A stretch of DNA of 64,000 nucleotides from Perca fluviatilis (GCF_010015445.1 NC_053118.1:16591937-16655936); one strand, 5' to 3'; counted from the stretch's first letter, positions 11,898-29,742 are shown. A program made the numbers and translations. The notes: generated from the sequence alone by a model not told the origin.

Positions 11898-14800
11898 CTG
11901 GGAGAAAAAAAGGAAGACAGAGGTTTAGGATCACACTTTACTGATGTAACAACAACAAAAAATCATATTGTTTATAAAAAATAAATAAAAATGTACACAA
12001 AAAAGGAGAAAATCCCAGTGCAAGAATGATGGAAGAAGCATTGGTTTGAATCAGTCAAAGGTTTCATGAACACAGGTGGCTGATCAACTGTAGCAATTAT
12101 ATACAAGTGTTGGCAGGTAAACACATAAAGTGATCAGGTGAAGAAAATATCAGATCTTGTTTTGCTCTGAAAGATAAAGAAATAAAAACCCATCTTTTGT
12201 GCATATATGTGCTAAATCTTAGATTATGAAATTTATATTAACCCTGATCATTTTAGAAAATGTAAATATACAGTATATGGTAGTGTCCGTATGTACTGTG
12301 AGAGTGGGAGTGAGTTAGAACTTAAACGTGCCCTGCTGTGTGAGGAATGTCTATGTGATTACTTTATAGAGCGCTGGAATCTGTCCGGCTCAGCAGAGCA
12401 GCTCTTGAGCCGAATTTGCTGCACTTACAGGTGTCCATGTGGGATCTACCCTGTTCAGCTCTAAAATATAAATACTGACTATTCTACTTCAGAAACAACA
12501 GGCCTCTTACGATTAAGATCACAGGTATGGAGATGACGCTCTTGGTGGGAGTATGTACGTGTGAACAAATGCATGTATGTGATACATGATCTCCTCAACA
12601 GAGACAAGACAACCTTAACTGGCAAATACTGTCGTGTCTACTTCAGAAACAACAGGCCTCTCGTGATTAAGATCACAGGTATGGAGATGACGCTCTTGGT
12701 GTGTGTATGTGTGTGCTCGTGCATGTAGGCCTATGTGATATCTGTTCTCCTCAACAGAGACAAGACTACCTATCAGTCATGCATGCTAAAAAAAGAAACA
12801 ATTGTCTGGAAATTTCCCCAGGCACGCTCAGCCAAAAAAGCACGTTTGTTCTAACCTTGAGAACCTTCATTTATAAACACCGGTTATCTTCCAAGGGCCA
12901 AGAGAAAAACATTATAACACAACAGTCCAGACAGGTAGCATTGGGCAAAACAACAGCTGAATACAGGTTGCTGGCGAGTGTCAACTTTGACTTGCAGATG
13001 TAACAAACATGTTTTTAATCCTTAATATTCCAACAACAGGTTTACTGACTAGGTTTTTCCCTGTGTATCCAAAGACACATATAAGGCAATGGCAGGAGTG
13101 CTCTGATAAATGGCCTTCTGAGGTGGAGTGAAGTGTATCGGTTGTACACATCAAAGTCTGTTTACAGATCTTGGGAAGTACTACTGCCTATGTGAGGCGT
13201 CGAGGCAACATCAGTTAGGGATGAACACTACATGTTGAAAAATAATCTGGGGGTGTGGAGTAAGAAAAAGTGAGTTAACCTGACCTCTGTAGCCCCCTCC
13301 TCATCTCTGCTTGATGCTAGCGGCTCAGGGCTACATTAGCCGCTACTAGCATTACACACCCACATCTCCGATCAAACTGTCGGCAGTGGAGAGGCAATGT
13401 GGATCATGTGGGTGCCACGTTTTGACAATAAAGACGAATGCGTGGAATAGAAAAGATGATATCTCTGGTTCTGCTGCATCAATTTTTATGCTTTTTTAGA
13501 AACTGTCCATTGTGAGTGTGACAACAATATTATATAAGTGCAATGCTAAAATCGGTGGAGTAGTCCTTTAATGCATGTCTTTAGGGTTGGGAGGAAACTG
13601 GAGCACCCTGGGGTTCCAACCCGGGACCAGTTCTAACCACAGAGTCTTTTCTCAACTGTCTCAAGACTGTTAAAGTCGTTTACTTGCTTAATGGAGTTAC
13701 AGTTAACATCTCGGAGGGGCCCACGACAAGCTTGACAGAAAGGGAAAACAGAACACTGATCAACTGATAAACAACCCTGATCCAAAACTTCACTGAGGCC
13801 TACATATTCTTCTACATTCAAGTGGCAGCCAAGTCTTAGCATTCAGTCAATGATGGAACAGTCACTTCCTTGATCACTCAAAAACATAATATAATATTGG
13901 CTAATAAGTGCTGTGTTGTTATAGAGCTGACCAGAAGATCCAAGGGTGTGTCCTGCAAATGGAAAAAGAAACATATGCGTAGGCACACACAGATTCCATT
14001 CTATTTAAAGTCCAGTGCGGCCACCAGAGCAACCTCCAACTGATATGTCTCCACTAATTTATACTATACACTATTTTGCTGTGTGGATTATATTTTACAT
14101 GCACTAGCAGCAGTCTTGTTCAGTCAGGTTTAATTTATTAATCCAAAACAGGTTTGTGTGGGAAGTGGTTTCAACAGAAGCCTACTTTTAGTATTAGTGG
14201 CCCCAGCCCTCTTAAGTACAATGTGCAGTAGTTTACAATTACAAGCCACGATCATCCGCTCTAATCTGTTCCATGCTTTTACAAGAGAAATGCCAAACTA
14301 TTAAACTGGTTCACTACACTTTCGATGGAAACCTTGGAAAGGTCGTCAACATTAGAGGGAAAAACCATGGCTTTACATTTGACAGCGAATTGCGGAATAG
14401 GCAGCATTGAAAAACTTTTTTGGCTCAATCGACAGTGAAATTAGGTAACCTCTCAACAAATAAATGAATACTTAGTCGCACTAAAGGCAGAATAATTAGG
14501 TTTTAATACCAGCTCTGACAGTCAGCCAAAAAGCCTCTAGACTTCTGTGGCTGTAAGAATAAAAGATTTAAAAAAAGCATTGCTGCTACAAGCCTTCGGC
14601 TCTGCACAGTGCTCTAACAATGACCTGACTGCTACCATTGGCACTAAAATCTGCAAACGCCCCTGTCCTGGAGTCAAGACAAACGACTTTAACATATCTA
14701 TTCCGCGAGGCCTTGGCCAAGCCAATCTAAACTCCCCATAGACCCTGGCGTAGTATAGCACAGTGCTCTTTCTGACAATGATACATTCAGCACTGCTGCC

Positions 14801-15296
14801 CCCATCTATTCTTAGTTCAACAGAAACTGGAATGTGACTGTAGTAAATCTGAATCTTAGTAAATAGGTTGTGTTTAACTCCTCCTGTTTGACACAACATA
14901 CCAAGACTTAGCACAGAGATAGTGCTTTGAGTGTGCATTAATAGATTTTTATAGGTGTATGTATGTTTATACTGTATGTGTCTGTTGATCTACCCATCCA
15001 TCTATCAATGTACTTGTCCATCTACCATCTAAACATTTTAGGGCTCCTTCTTGAGCCCAAATACGTTTTTATAAACCATAGAGTTCTTAAGCTGAATTTG
15101 AAGTTTTGAGGTGGTCTGTTTCTTCACAAAATTAACTTCTGAGCAGGAGGAAGGCCTATGTATACGCCTAGCTCTGACACAGCTGCATCAACCATGACCC
15201 ACCAAAAAAGACCAAACACTGAAAGGACTGTGATTAGAAATCAGCTAGCCTATATTCCACCCTGCCCTCTTTCTTCAAAGCTGTTCTGTGTGCATG

Positions 15297-15394
<98 letters not shown>

Positions 15395-15617
15395 GCTTAA
15401 AACCAGAATGGGCAGAAAAAAACACCATATTTGGACCAAAAAAATGACAGAACAGGCCCAACACTGTAATTGGTTGATTTCCTAGTTGCTTTGTGAGAGG
15501 GGAGCAGAGGGTCTAAATTACAGAGTAGTCTGCCTTAGGACGTCATTACACACACAGACATATCCCGCTACCACAGCTGGCTAGTAACTTATCCAGGCCA
15601 AAGAGGGAAGGTGTGTG

Positions 15618-15712
<95 letters not shown>

Positions 15713-18700
15713 AGTCCTCAAGCAGATTATAGAGGTCCTTGGGTGGGGGGTCATGCTGTAGTCAGAGGGGCTAGTTGGCCAAAGTTTTAGTGGCTGGAGA
15801 CAGGCTTTAAAGCAGACAGAAAAAGACTTACTTTTAGGTCACCACAAGCAAGCCAAGATAGCACTCTTATTAGTGCTACAGCAGCAAGGGCATCGTTACA
15901 GCCAGCCACATGCCACAACCACTGCCGCCTGGAGCAGGGCGTGAGCCAAGCTCAATCGGTCAAAAGCTAGTCTAAAATACCAAAACATGGTTTTCTTCCC
16001 ATGAATGACACTCAACTCATCCTGTAAAGTGAATGGGATTACATTTCACTGTAATTGTGCATCTCGTACGTTTTTCATGTGACAAATAAAATTGATTGAT
16101 TGATAAAGAAGGAACTGATCTTTTCTGGGCGCAGCATTTGACTAATTCTGATAGAGCAGGAAAGTAAGTAATGCCGTAAAACAAATTGGTCAAAGTATGG
16201 GAAAGTGATTAGGGCTGCACGATAGGAGGAAAATATGCGATAAGGTTGTTGAATATTGCGATTATGATCTTTCTTGCGATAAATAAACAGATATTAAAGT
16301 GTACTCAGTTCTGCTGCTTTCAGTATTCTGCTAAAATACAACAAATTGCTTGTTGAATTTAAAACAAACGAAAGGAAATATTTCCAACATTATTTTATTG
16401 AACAAATTTAACATTGAATTGAATATAAAAGGCACCACTAAAAAAAGAATGACAGTATCTTTTTAAAGTGTAATTTTCTACTGATATTTTCTTTCAACTA
16501 ACACAAAAAATCTCTAAGTGTCTATCGCGATATGTCGCAGCCTTTTACGATGTGTATATTGCGCCAGTTGATATTGCGAGAACGATAAAAAAACAATATA
16601 TTGTGCAGCCCTAACGGTGATCATCCTTTATTATAACATATTGTTTTATAATGGACAAAAGGAAACTTTTCACAAGCATCTCCATCATCAAGCTGCCACT
16701 AACATACTATATAAAAACACATCAACATACTGCAGGTTCAACTCACCTTTTCACCAGTACAATTACTGGTAGATTTGTTCTTTTATTATTGCCTCCGGTG
16801 CCCAGACACACAGACATCCTACTGCCAAACAACCCGTCATTAGCAACAAGGACACAAATACTCCCCTGAGCTTTAGCATGGCAGGGTCACATATTTAACC
16901 CCTGAACGATGGAGACACTTGAATAACATATTACCATTAATCAGTGTTAACACTGAGAAAATAGAAGAATGGGACAGTGAGTGGCCCCTGGAAAGTATTG
17001 TTAAGTCCCTGAGCCTTTATACAACTGTCACTGTTCGTCTGTCTCAGGACACGTGGACACTTAAATGGCTAGAGAACTGCCATGCATTGTTAATCAAAGA
17101 ATAAGTTAGACCACAGGACATCCATATTTACAGTACTTGCTGGACAATAAGCTTTTATTTCAGCTGTCATCAGTTGTTTGTCTGCTGACACGTGGCCACT
17201 TAAAACCAACTAGCAGGGGTGACTGGGATTGGCATTGATTGTTCGCAGAAGACTTGGAATAATTTTGGCAGGAGGTGTGGAAATGTACAACATTAGAAAT
17301 ACAAATTAAATCAGGCTTAAAGAAGACTAAATGTGGGAGAGGGACACATAATGACCCCTGGACAGTATTGTTAAGAGATTAGGATTGTCATTGCTTATTA
17401 GTCTAACACGTGGCCACTTAAAACTTCTTTCGAAAGGAATTGACACTGACATCTAATGTAAAAGCCCATATAAAGCACAAAATCAGACATTTATTGGTGT
17501 ATAACGGGGTCATCATGGGGTTTCAGAGATGTTATGCAACAAGCACAGTGGTATTTCCCTAGGCAGGAAAAGTTGTAGGTAGTTCTATAAAATCTATTTT
17601 GTTTTAACGATACAATCTGTGCTGTCTATAGTCAAGTCTCCATCTAAATTTAGCATAAAATTTGGCTGAATTTACTTCTATTATGCAAATATTAGTAGAA
17701 TCGTAATAGTTTAGGTTTCCTTTTACACACTGAAACAAATGGGTTGAATTTATTAGGGGTGTGCAAAAAAAAATCGATTCACATTTGAATCGAGATTCAA
17801 GCTCTACCGATTCAAAATCAATTCATAGAATTCCAAAAATCAATTAATATTTTATTTTTTTTATTTTATTTTATTTATATTTTTAAATTGTATGTCTACT
17901 GCAATCACATGGGAAAAGTAACTACATTTACATACTGTGAATCATTTTTTTAAAATGAAGAATCGTTTTTGACTCAAAAATCTATTTTGAATCAAATCTT
18001 GAGCCTGAAAATGGATATCAAATTGAATCATGACATTTTCTGAATCGTGCACCCCTAGTATTTATGTGCACATATGCACGGTCTCACCTGAGCTGCGATT
18101 GCAGTTTGCCGGCCTTGGTGATAAAGTCCTCCCAAATAGGATAGCTGCTCTGTTGGGGGGGAAAAAAAGAGACATAAACATGAATGACACAATCATCAGA
18201 ACAGATTTCAATACTCCCACAGTTACATAACAGTTCAATCAACATGAGGCCATACTGATGAATCACCTCACCTGAGGGCTAAACAGAACTAACCAAGGCT
18301 TAGGCTTTCTGATATAATTTCAACAGTTGGCTTTTATTTTGATCCTATTTAAAAATATATATATTTTTTTTGTTATCTGCTAATGGGAGAACAGACATAC
18401 TGTCATGTCCTGCATGTTAAAACATTGCAAAATGGGTCACAGGCCTCTTTTAGAAAGATCCCCACACAACGAGAGCACCAATACATGATATAATGAGACT
18501 GGTTCCTGATGGGACTCTAAATTTATCTAATTCAGGTCCTGGGCTGAAAATAGTTAAATAGCCTATCAAAACCATCACAGAGAACAGGTGGCCTAATGCA
18601 TTGAAAAGAGGAGGCTAGGACAGCACCAGATAATGTGATGAATATCGCATGAGCACAGGTTTGTTGCAGATGTGCTACTACTGTCAGGGGTCTGAGGAAT

Positions 18701-18871
18701 GTCATGTTATGCTGTCAAACATTACACCCAACAACCAACTCAACTCTCAACCTACAGTACCTCTTTCTTTCTCTCTCCCAATCTGCCTCACATAGCTTTT
18801 GTTCTTTTCGACCTCTGCCCTCTATTTGCATGTTGCTTATCCCTATCTCTTCTCACTGTCTGTCCCCCTCT

Positions 18872-18926
<55 letters not shown>

Positions 18927-20011
18927 GTGGCCACCACCATCAGCTCTGCCTGCTTCAGAACATATATCAAACACTCCTGCACCATAGCAAATGAGCCTTC
19001 TCTGCATTTCTCTTATAATTTCTTACTCTTCTTGTTGACAGCTTAGGTTTAGTGAGCTGTCACTTTATTGTTTCAGCATCTGTAGCGCTCTAAAAGAAAG
19101 GGCATTTGATATTTTCACTGGCTTCTCTGGCAGCACAGATGTCATAAAATACAGGGGAACCATGAACTGTCAAGTGAGACATGGGAGGCTGAGAAGTGCT
19201 GAGTGTCTGAGCAGTATTCATAACAAACTTTCTGACTCCAGTAGAGGCGATGGCTGGCCATTTGACCTACACACGTCAAAGCCTTCAGACTCTGCGGGTA
19301 ATTTTTTTTACCCTGACAGCTACATTCCCGGAATTCCTCCAGACAAGACGTACAACAGCTGGGAAATTGCTAATTGTCTCATCGACCAAGCTGTAAGAGA
19401 TAACATCAAAATAAGATGCCCTAGTTTTGAGACTCATGGTTGCCATATTTAGCCTTTATGCACTGTTGGCTGCTGCATCCACTTCAAACTGGAAGAAATG
19501 GACGTACAAATGTATTTGTTTTTCCAATAGAATAGAATGGAAGAAATTGAAAAGAGTGCAGTCAAATATAATAATATAGGCTAACTTAGCTAACGTTACC
19601 ACAAAAAATAAACCTAATATACAGCAAGACCAGATAGCTATACCATACAATTTAACCTAGCATCAATTGAAAAGTATCTCACATTTACTCAGCTCTACTC
19701 CATTTTGTTTATCGACTTCTAACGTTAGCTAGCTTTAATACTAAGAATACAATAAGAAGGTCTGGTCAGAAGTCTAACGCTAAGTTTGTCTGGCTAACAT
19801 CAAATTACCTGTATAGTTGACCTAGCTAATATTGATAACGTTAGACTGATGTTTGGGAAGTTAACTGGCTGGGGAAGGGGAAGACGTTTTTGGACGTCGC
19901 TTAACGAAGATGTGTTGCAAGTTCATTTGGCTTAGCTACCTTCATGTCTCCGATAACAGTTTGAAAGAGTCCTCCGAGCGCGCTGCATTCCTTCTCGATA
20001 ACACCCTCCAT
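11824..20011 (-). CDS. mtss1: mtss1, metastasis suppressor 1 (MIM), 5' part (exons 1-3)
   Basis: Partial spliced gene: exons join 20011-19940, 18149-18088 and 11897-11824, encoding the first 69 residues (72+62+74 nt, ending in phase 1). The protein begins MEGVIEKECSALGGLFQTVI, continues with SSYPIWEDFITKAGKLQSQL in exon 2 and AFLDAFQKVADLATNSR in exon 3. This is the start of the I-BAR/IMD domain of MTSS1, which binds PI(4,5)P2 membranes as a convex dimer, induces protrusions and links to actin through a C-terminal WH2 domain. The I/V-EKEC start fits MTSS1 better than the paralogue MTSS2. All splice sites are GT-AG. The remaining I-BAR exons, the serine-rich region and WH2 lie left of base 1. 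Identification rests on recalled family sequence; no alignment was run. Confidence 0.93.
12482..12770. repeat. tandem duplication, period 154 bp
   Basis: CTACTTCAGAAACAACAGGC recurs at 12484 and 12638 and the similarity continues through AAGATCACAGGTATGGAGAT and CTCCTCAACAGAGACAAGAC. About 1.9 copies, highly similar, so recent. Confidence 0.9.
13131..13567. mobile_element. TTAA-type miniature element, copy 1 of a two-copy family
   Basis: Shares much of its length, in the same orientation, with the element at 52317-52773: TTTACAG.TCTTGGG, CTCTGTAGCCC, CTCCTCATCTCTGC, CATTAGCCGCTACTAGCAT, GGTTCTGCTGCAT and AACTGTCCATTGTGAG. The right end GGTGGAGTAGTCCT abuts TTAA (13568-13571). The left terminus is eroded, so the start is approximate. 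Confidence 0.7.
13571..13650 (-). repeat. fragment of a tRNA-like teleost repeat
   Basis: The minus strand reads GTGGTTAGAACTGG, a GGTTGGAACCC segment, GTGCTCCAGTTTCCTCCCA and AAAGACATGCA, the familiar order of a dispersed teleost repeat with a tRNA-like head. A related piece is at 38297-38430. Confidence 0.45.
15297..15390. repeat. (TG)n microsatellite
   Basis: About 45 TG units. Confidence 0.97.
15611..15709. repeat. (TG)n microsatellite
   Basis: About 45 TG units with one early interruption; 220 bp from the preceding array. Confidence 0.97.
15990..16106 (+). repeat. retroposon 3' tail-like sequence
   Basis: TGTGACAAATAAAATTGATTGATTGAT resembles, in parts, the tailed 3' ends of teleost non-LTR elements (here ending in GATT repeats at 16092-16104). 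No coding part is visible upstream. Confidence 0.3.
16210..16613. mobile_element. hAT-type miniature element (TAGGGCTGCAC termini)
   Basis: Inverted termini TAGGGCTGCACGAT and TTGTGCAGCCCTA. The flanks AAAGTGAT and ACGGTGAT match at 6 of 8 positions, a decayed 8-bp duplication. The interior holds GCGATA and ATTGCG motifs near both ends. Confidence 0.78.
16980..17430. repeat. three diverged repeat units, each with CACGTGG(A/C)CACTT
   Basis: ACACGTGG(A/C)CACTTAAA occurs at 17049, 17188 and 17406. Two units also share CCCCTGGA(A/C)AGTATTGTTAAG (16985 and 17356). Spacing is 139 and 218 bp. Each contains an E-box CACGTG. Confidence 0.7.
17754..18057. mobile_element. hAT-type miniature element (TAGGGGTG termini)
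   Basis: Inverted termini TAGGGGTGTGCA and GTGCACCCCTA. Flanks GAATTTAT (17746-17753) and GTATTTAT (18058-18065) match at 7 of 8. The interior is filled with GAATC/GATTC motifs. It ends 30 bp before mtss1 exon 2, close to its 3' splice donor side. Confidence 0.78.
18088..18149 (-). CDS. mtss1: mtss1 coding exon 2
   Basis: 62-nt exon. The acceptor is AACAG|AGC and the donor CAG|GTGAG. It encodes SSYPIWEDFITKAGKLQSQL plus two bases of the next Arg codon. The residues are near-identical to the conserved I-BAR segment of vertebrate MTSS1. Confidence 0.94.
18150..19939 (-). other. mtss1: mtss1 intron 1, non-coding
   Basis: Contains a TC array near 18.9 kb. Open frames here (for example plus 19162-19452) resemble no family I recognise and look like chance frames. 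Confidence 0.6.
18874..18921. repeat. (TC)n microsatellite
   Basis: About 23 CT units in mtss1 intron 1. Confidence 0.96.
19940..20011 (-). CDS. mtss1: mtss1 coding exon 1
   Basis: Starts at the ATG at 20011-20009 and encodes 24 residues up to GDMK. The donor AAG|GTAGC at 19940/19939 leaves phase 0. This matches the conserved MTSS1 N-terminus, which fixes the start. The 5' UTR lies above 20011; its transcription start cannot be read from sequence. Confidence 0.93.
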
Positions 20012-22964
20012 TTTCAGGACCAACTCCAGTGGTCAGTCCCGACTCGGTGAGCCGCTTTCAGCTCGCCACCTCCGCTCTCCAGGAAAACCAAAATACTCCA
20101 AAAGTATGAACAAAAACGAACAAACCCGTGTGTTAAGATTCTACTGTTCCGTAATCGATGAACAACTTCTATCTCAGTCAAATGTAAAGAAACACAGGTC
20201 GGTTCTGCTCTGGTGCACGGTTTACTTCAAATCAAAAGAAGTTGTTGGGACGAAAGAGAAATTTAAATCCCCCCTCTCCCCTCCACGCCGCCCCGTTTAT
20301 ACTCATGGCTGGACCTTGAAGATAATATATTGCAGTTTTCTAGTCGAAACTAGAAATAATCCCAATGTTAGGCTGCTAATGTTACTCCGTATCTTGACAG
20401 GTAACGTTAAATGCCGACACTCACTCGTTACTCCTAGCTACTGCTTTCTCAACACTGACTGAGAGAGAGAGAGAGAGAAAAAACGAGACTAGAAATAAGC
20501 ATCAAAATGCATTTCCGGTGACTTAGTTTACACCAAAATAAAATATCTGATTAATGGTTTTTAAGTCGCCCTGGAGAGAGAAGTAGAATGAAAATGGAAT
20601 GGAATGGACATTTAAAATTAGCGTTCGGCAAATTAGTAACACAGGTACTCATAGCAAGATGCCTTGAAAGGGCTATACTATTCATAATCACACACTGTGT
20701 TTAAGTGTAGCCTACATCATATAAATGCAACATAAATAAAACATTTAAACCTCGAGGTAAAACTTAACATTTTTAACATCGGACGTGTTATTTTTATTTT
20801 GAAGGAATACCCGTGATACTTCCGGTATTGTTCTGTTTGACTTGATTCCATAATGATGGGAGATGCAGCAGAGGAGGTCTATGGGTGCAGTCTCTATCAC
20901 TCTGGGTGCAGTCATAGACTAGTGAGTGAACGCGCGCAGGGGAGGTAAGCGCGTTCATGGTGTTTGTCCATTTGGCAGCACTCAGAGCCATGTCTTTCTC
21001 TATCACTCTGGCAGCACTGTACAGCACAAAGCAGCGCCATAACAACGGCTGAATGCGTGGACTACTCTAAATTAGCTGACATTACTTTTGTAAGCATAGA
21101 ACAAAGTATTTTGACTTGTTTGACTTTATAAGTGTTGATACAAGCACAATATTATAAAGAGCCACCAATTATGTTGACGCCAACGTTTTTGCTATTTATG
21201 CATAAACATTGGATACATGTTGAAAGGTTGAGCAGTTGTAGACAACGGGAGACATCTAGTGGCTGAAGTGCAAATTACAACATACAACTATTGCAAGGAG
21301 TTTAAATCGATGTGACGTGGTATGAGCGTTAATTACATCCAATTACAGGAGCAAATTAATTAATCAATTAAGTCAACCGTTTCTATAAAGACTGTATCTA
21401 TAGCGCATAAGGGCATTTAGAAATTATTATTTCATTGTTTCTAGCACTAACCTTACTTTCAAAGGTATAGTCATATGAGCCATACTGATTTTTCAACAGT
21501 AAATATATGTGCTGAAACTATATTACAATACACCATGAAATATTTCGTTGTGATAGTGTGTGAAATTAAATGTATTCACAGAATGACCGAGTCATAAAAA
21601 TATCAGACCATGGTTACTCTCACAGAAAATCAAAGGGACATTGTTCACTTGGTCAAGTCTTTGAATTATGCAACCTGAGGAACTCTGTGGGAAACAATAG
21701 GCCTACTGCCAAATATTCTTTATTTAAAAGTATTTTTAAATTAATAACATTTAGTAGCCTAATGCAAAGAAAAGTATACAGCTTATACAACTAATAAATC
21801 ATGTAGCAACATAGTTATTGATTTGGGTAATTTTATGTTGCATCATCACAGTTAAAATAATCAAACACTAAAAACATACTACTGTATATACTTAAATGAT
21901 CCATTATTAGATACAAATCAATGTTTGAAATATAGTAGCTGACAAAAGCAGTTTTTTTATTGAAGGTCAGATTAAATGTTAGTTTGTAGTAGCCTAGAAC
22001 TCACGAGAATGACAATGAAATTGGTCAATAAGTCACAGTGGAGCCACATACGATAACACTCAGAAAGTTTAAACAGTAACAGATATTATCACATGAATAG
22101 TTACCAATTTGTGAAAAACAGTTATTTAAATTGACAAAAAGTGCTCACAAGATATTACAAATTTGAAATTTAAATATCAGATAAACTCACATTTTAAATA
22201 GTAGCCACATCAAAATGTATTAACAGTCACCTAGAGTGAGTTTACAGCTCAGTGAAAACAATCATGTTGCCTTTTAGGCTTTTTCAAACTAATTGAAATA
22301 TCACATTATTGTTCTATTGTGCATAACCTATTAGCAGCTTACATAGGCATGTTTTTGTGTTATTATAAATGGGAAATAGTCCCTTCAATATGGATGTGAC
22401 TCAGGAAATTGGGCAATATGACTAATTCAAACTAATTGCATTATAACACGAATGTTCTGGTGTGCATTAACTATTATCAGCATACATAGACACCATTATG
22501 TGATACTATATTGGTATTAAAAACTCAGGAAATGGGGCAATATTGGTATGATTAAAAAAGCGGGCGAAAAAATGAAACCATAACTGTCACAAGCATCACT
22601 TACATCTTGCATAATCACCCTGTATAGCCTGGTATCATATTCAACTACTTAAACTGCTATTCTTTAACTGTGTCCTCAAAATACTTTTAACAGCCCAGAA
22701 CCTACCTGAGCCCAATTCTTTCAATATCTCAGAAGAAGAATTATTGTAGGAATATTATTGTCGAGAAATCTTAACAGATGTTTTGACTGAGGCAGAAATT
22801 TTTGTATATTTGTATATTTTTTTCTCCTTTGATGACCGGAGTGTTCCATCAGAAAATAACAAAGTTTGCACTGAACTGAATAGCAGTGCTCTCCATGGAT
22901 GTTTTAATAATACATGCTAAAGTTATGAAGCAGTTATAAAACTAGTTTGCACTGGTTTTCCCAG
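20012..22964. other. mtss1 upstream region and mal2 3' flank
   Basis: About 3 kb between the mtss1 start codon and the mal2 stop codon. The mtss1-proximal part has CpG-bearing, C-rich stretches (20030-20090, 20270-20300) compatible with a TATA-less promoter and 5' UTR, and a short GA run at 20461-20478. The mal2-proximal part is AT-rich and probably holds the mal2 3' UTR. No other gene is seen. Confidence 0.5.
21956..21961 (-). promoter_or_regulatory. mal2: candidate mal2 polyadenylation signal AATAAA
   Basis: AATAAA on the minus strand about 1 kb downstream of the mal2 stop codon. An ATTAAA at 22908-22903, only about 60 nt after the stop, is an alternative. Assignment is by position only. 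Confidence 0.35.
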
Positions 22965-27992
<5,028 letters not shown>

Positions 27993-28383
27993 CTCTATGT
28001 CTCCCTCTCTCTTCTCTCTATCTCCCCCTTGCCTCTGGCTCGCACTCTCTGTCGCCCACGAAAAAGTGTCCGTTGAACAAAGGACTGGAGCAGCGGGGGA
28101 AATTCCTCCGGAATCATGTGTCCCCAAAGCAGGTCGGACAGGTGCAGGTGCCACTCCCTGGAAACCAGCGGTGCATTCAAGGACCTCACGGAAGCTCCTA
28201 CATCCAGATATCCATTTATTATTAAATCTCCTAGCCAAATGTCCGTTTGACAAATTTGACAACCAGAACAGTTTTTGTTGTTTTGTGATGATAACTACAG
28301 ATGGAGTGGGTTAAATTGAACCCACATAGACCTATTTAAAACACATATGCCTAGATTTTCTAAAATCCGTTGGCGAACAACAT

Positions 28384-28424
28384 ATTATTATTATTTAATA
28401 ATAATAATAATAATAATAATAATA
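28384..28424. repeat. (TTA)/(AAT)n microsatellite
   Basis: Short TTA run followed by about eight AAT units, just left of a hAT element. Confidence 0.9.
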
Positions 28425-28449
28425 CAATTGCAGTGATTTAGCGTTTATG

Positions 28450-29227
28450 CAGTGGTGGAATCAATACTTAAGTACAAATTCGAGGTATTTGTACTTTATT
28501 TGAGTAGGTTACTTCCATTTTATGCAACTTAATACAACTTGCCACTAATTCTCAGAGGCAAAACTGTACTTCTTTATCCACTGCTTTAGTTAGTAGTTAC
28601 TTTTCAGATGACAATTTTCTTCCTATCCAGTGAAAACCCTCTATCTCTAAATTTGGTGATTTTGATAAAAAAAACAACAACATCCAACTTCATTTATAGG
28701 TTTAGAAAACTGTCCTACTTCTTAAGCTAAATAAACTATTTAAAAATTATTTATATTTATATATTTATATAGCTGGAAAATGCATCACCAAAAGCTGAAA
28801 ACAGGCCTGTCTTTCTGAGCTGAAAATGAAAAGTTTACTTTTTAGAGATACGTGGTTCTCACAGGACAGCGCGCTACAAACATATGAGGATCTTATAGAA
28901 CATGATGCTGTATATTAAAATACCCAAAATGATATAAAGGAGTTAAAATTAGCACAACCTTAAACATCTAAAATGCAACATGCACAATGCAGCAGTAATA
29001 TCAATCCAGAAACATCATTTATAATAGTAAAACACTGACAAGAACCATGTTACTGCTAAATAAGTACTACTTTTGATACTTTAAGTAAGTTTTGCTAATA
29101 ATTCTTACATATAGCCTACTTAACTTAAGTAAGGTTTTGAATGCAGAAGTTTTACTTGTAGTGGAGCATTTTCACAGTGTGGTATTAGAACTTTTACTAA
29201 AGGATCTGAATACTTTTCCCACCACTG
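28450..29227. mobile_element. hAT-type element (CAGTGGTGGAA termini)
   Basis: Inverted termini CAGTGGTGGAA and TTCCCACCACTG with typical TACTTAAGTACAAA- and ACTTTTACTAAAGGATCTGA-like subterminal sequence. The 8-bp flanks CGTTTATG and CTTGTATG match at 6 of 8. CAG-type ends and 8-bp duplications are hAT features. Confidence 0.8.
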
Positions 29228-29742
29228 CTTGTATGTGCAACACTGGCAAGAGAAAGCCAATAAAATGTTGACAAGTCATGAGCTTATAATTTATTTATTA
29301 GGTCAAAGTTGATTATAGTACAATAGAGAGGGAGGCTAGAACAAAAACAATACCCAATACCCATAATGAATGACAAATATATTTTCTTCATGTCAATAAT
29401 GGTTATAACATGCCAATAAATTTAGTTTTGGCAGAATGAATCTGCTGTTTGCCAGATGTTGGTAAGGTAGTATATCATGTATGTTATAAAAGGCTTCAAG
29501 GTTTACAATGATTAACAGACTGATCCTCTGATCCTTCTTAATACTATAACTCTGCAATCAGTAGGCTACATTGTAAATACATGTGCTCATCTTGTACTAC
29601 TGGTAATTCCAGCTGAACTAAAGGCATCAGGTGCTGATGAAGGTCTGAGACCGAAACATTGTATTTTTCTTCTAAATAAATTATTGCTTGCGTAATGGTC
29701 AGTGTGCGGGATTTTAACACGGTTAGAAAATAAATAAGGGCT

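Larger units (their letters stand above)
11898..18087 (-). other. mtss1: mtss1 intron 2, non-coding
   Basis: Contains a tandem duplication (12.5 kb), a TTAA-type miniature element, two TG arrays, a hAT element at 16.2 kb, degenerate CACGTG-bearing repeats at 17 kb and a second hAT element ending just before exon 2. No additional exon is recognised. Confidence 0.7.

Noticed and set aside
19162..19452. 96-aa plus-strand open frame in mtss1 intron 1
   Set aside because: Reasonable composition but no family I recognise, antisense in an intron, and no supporting signals; likely chance.
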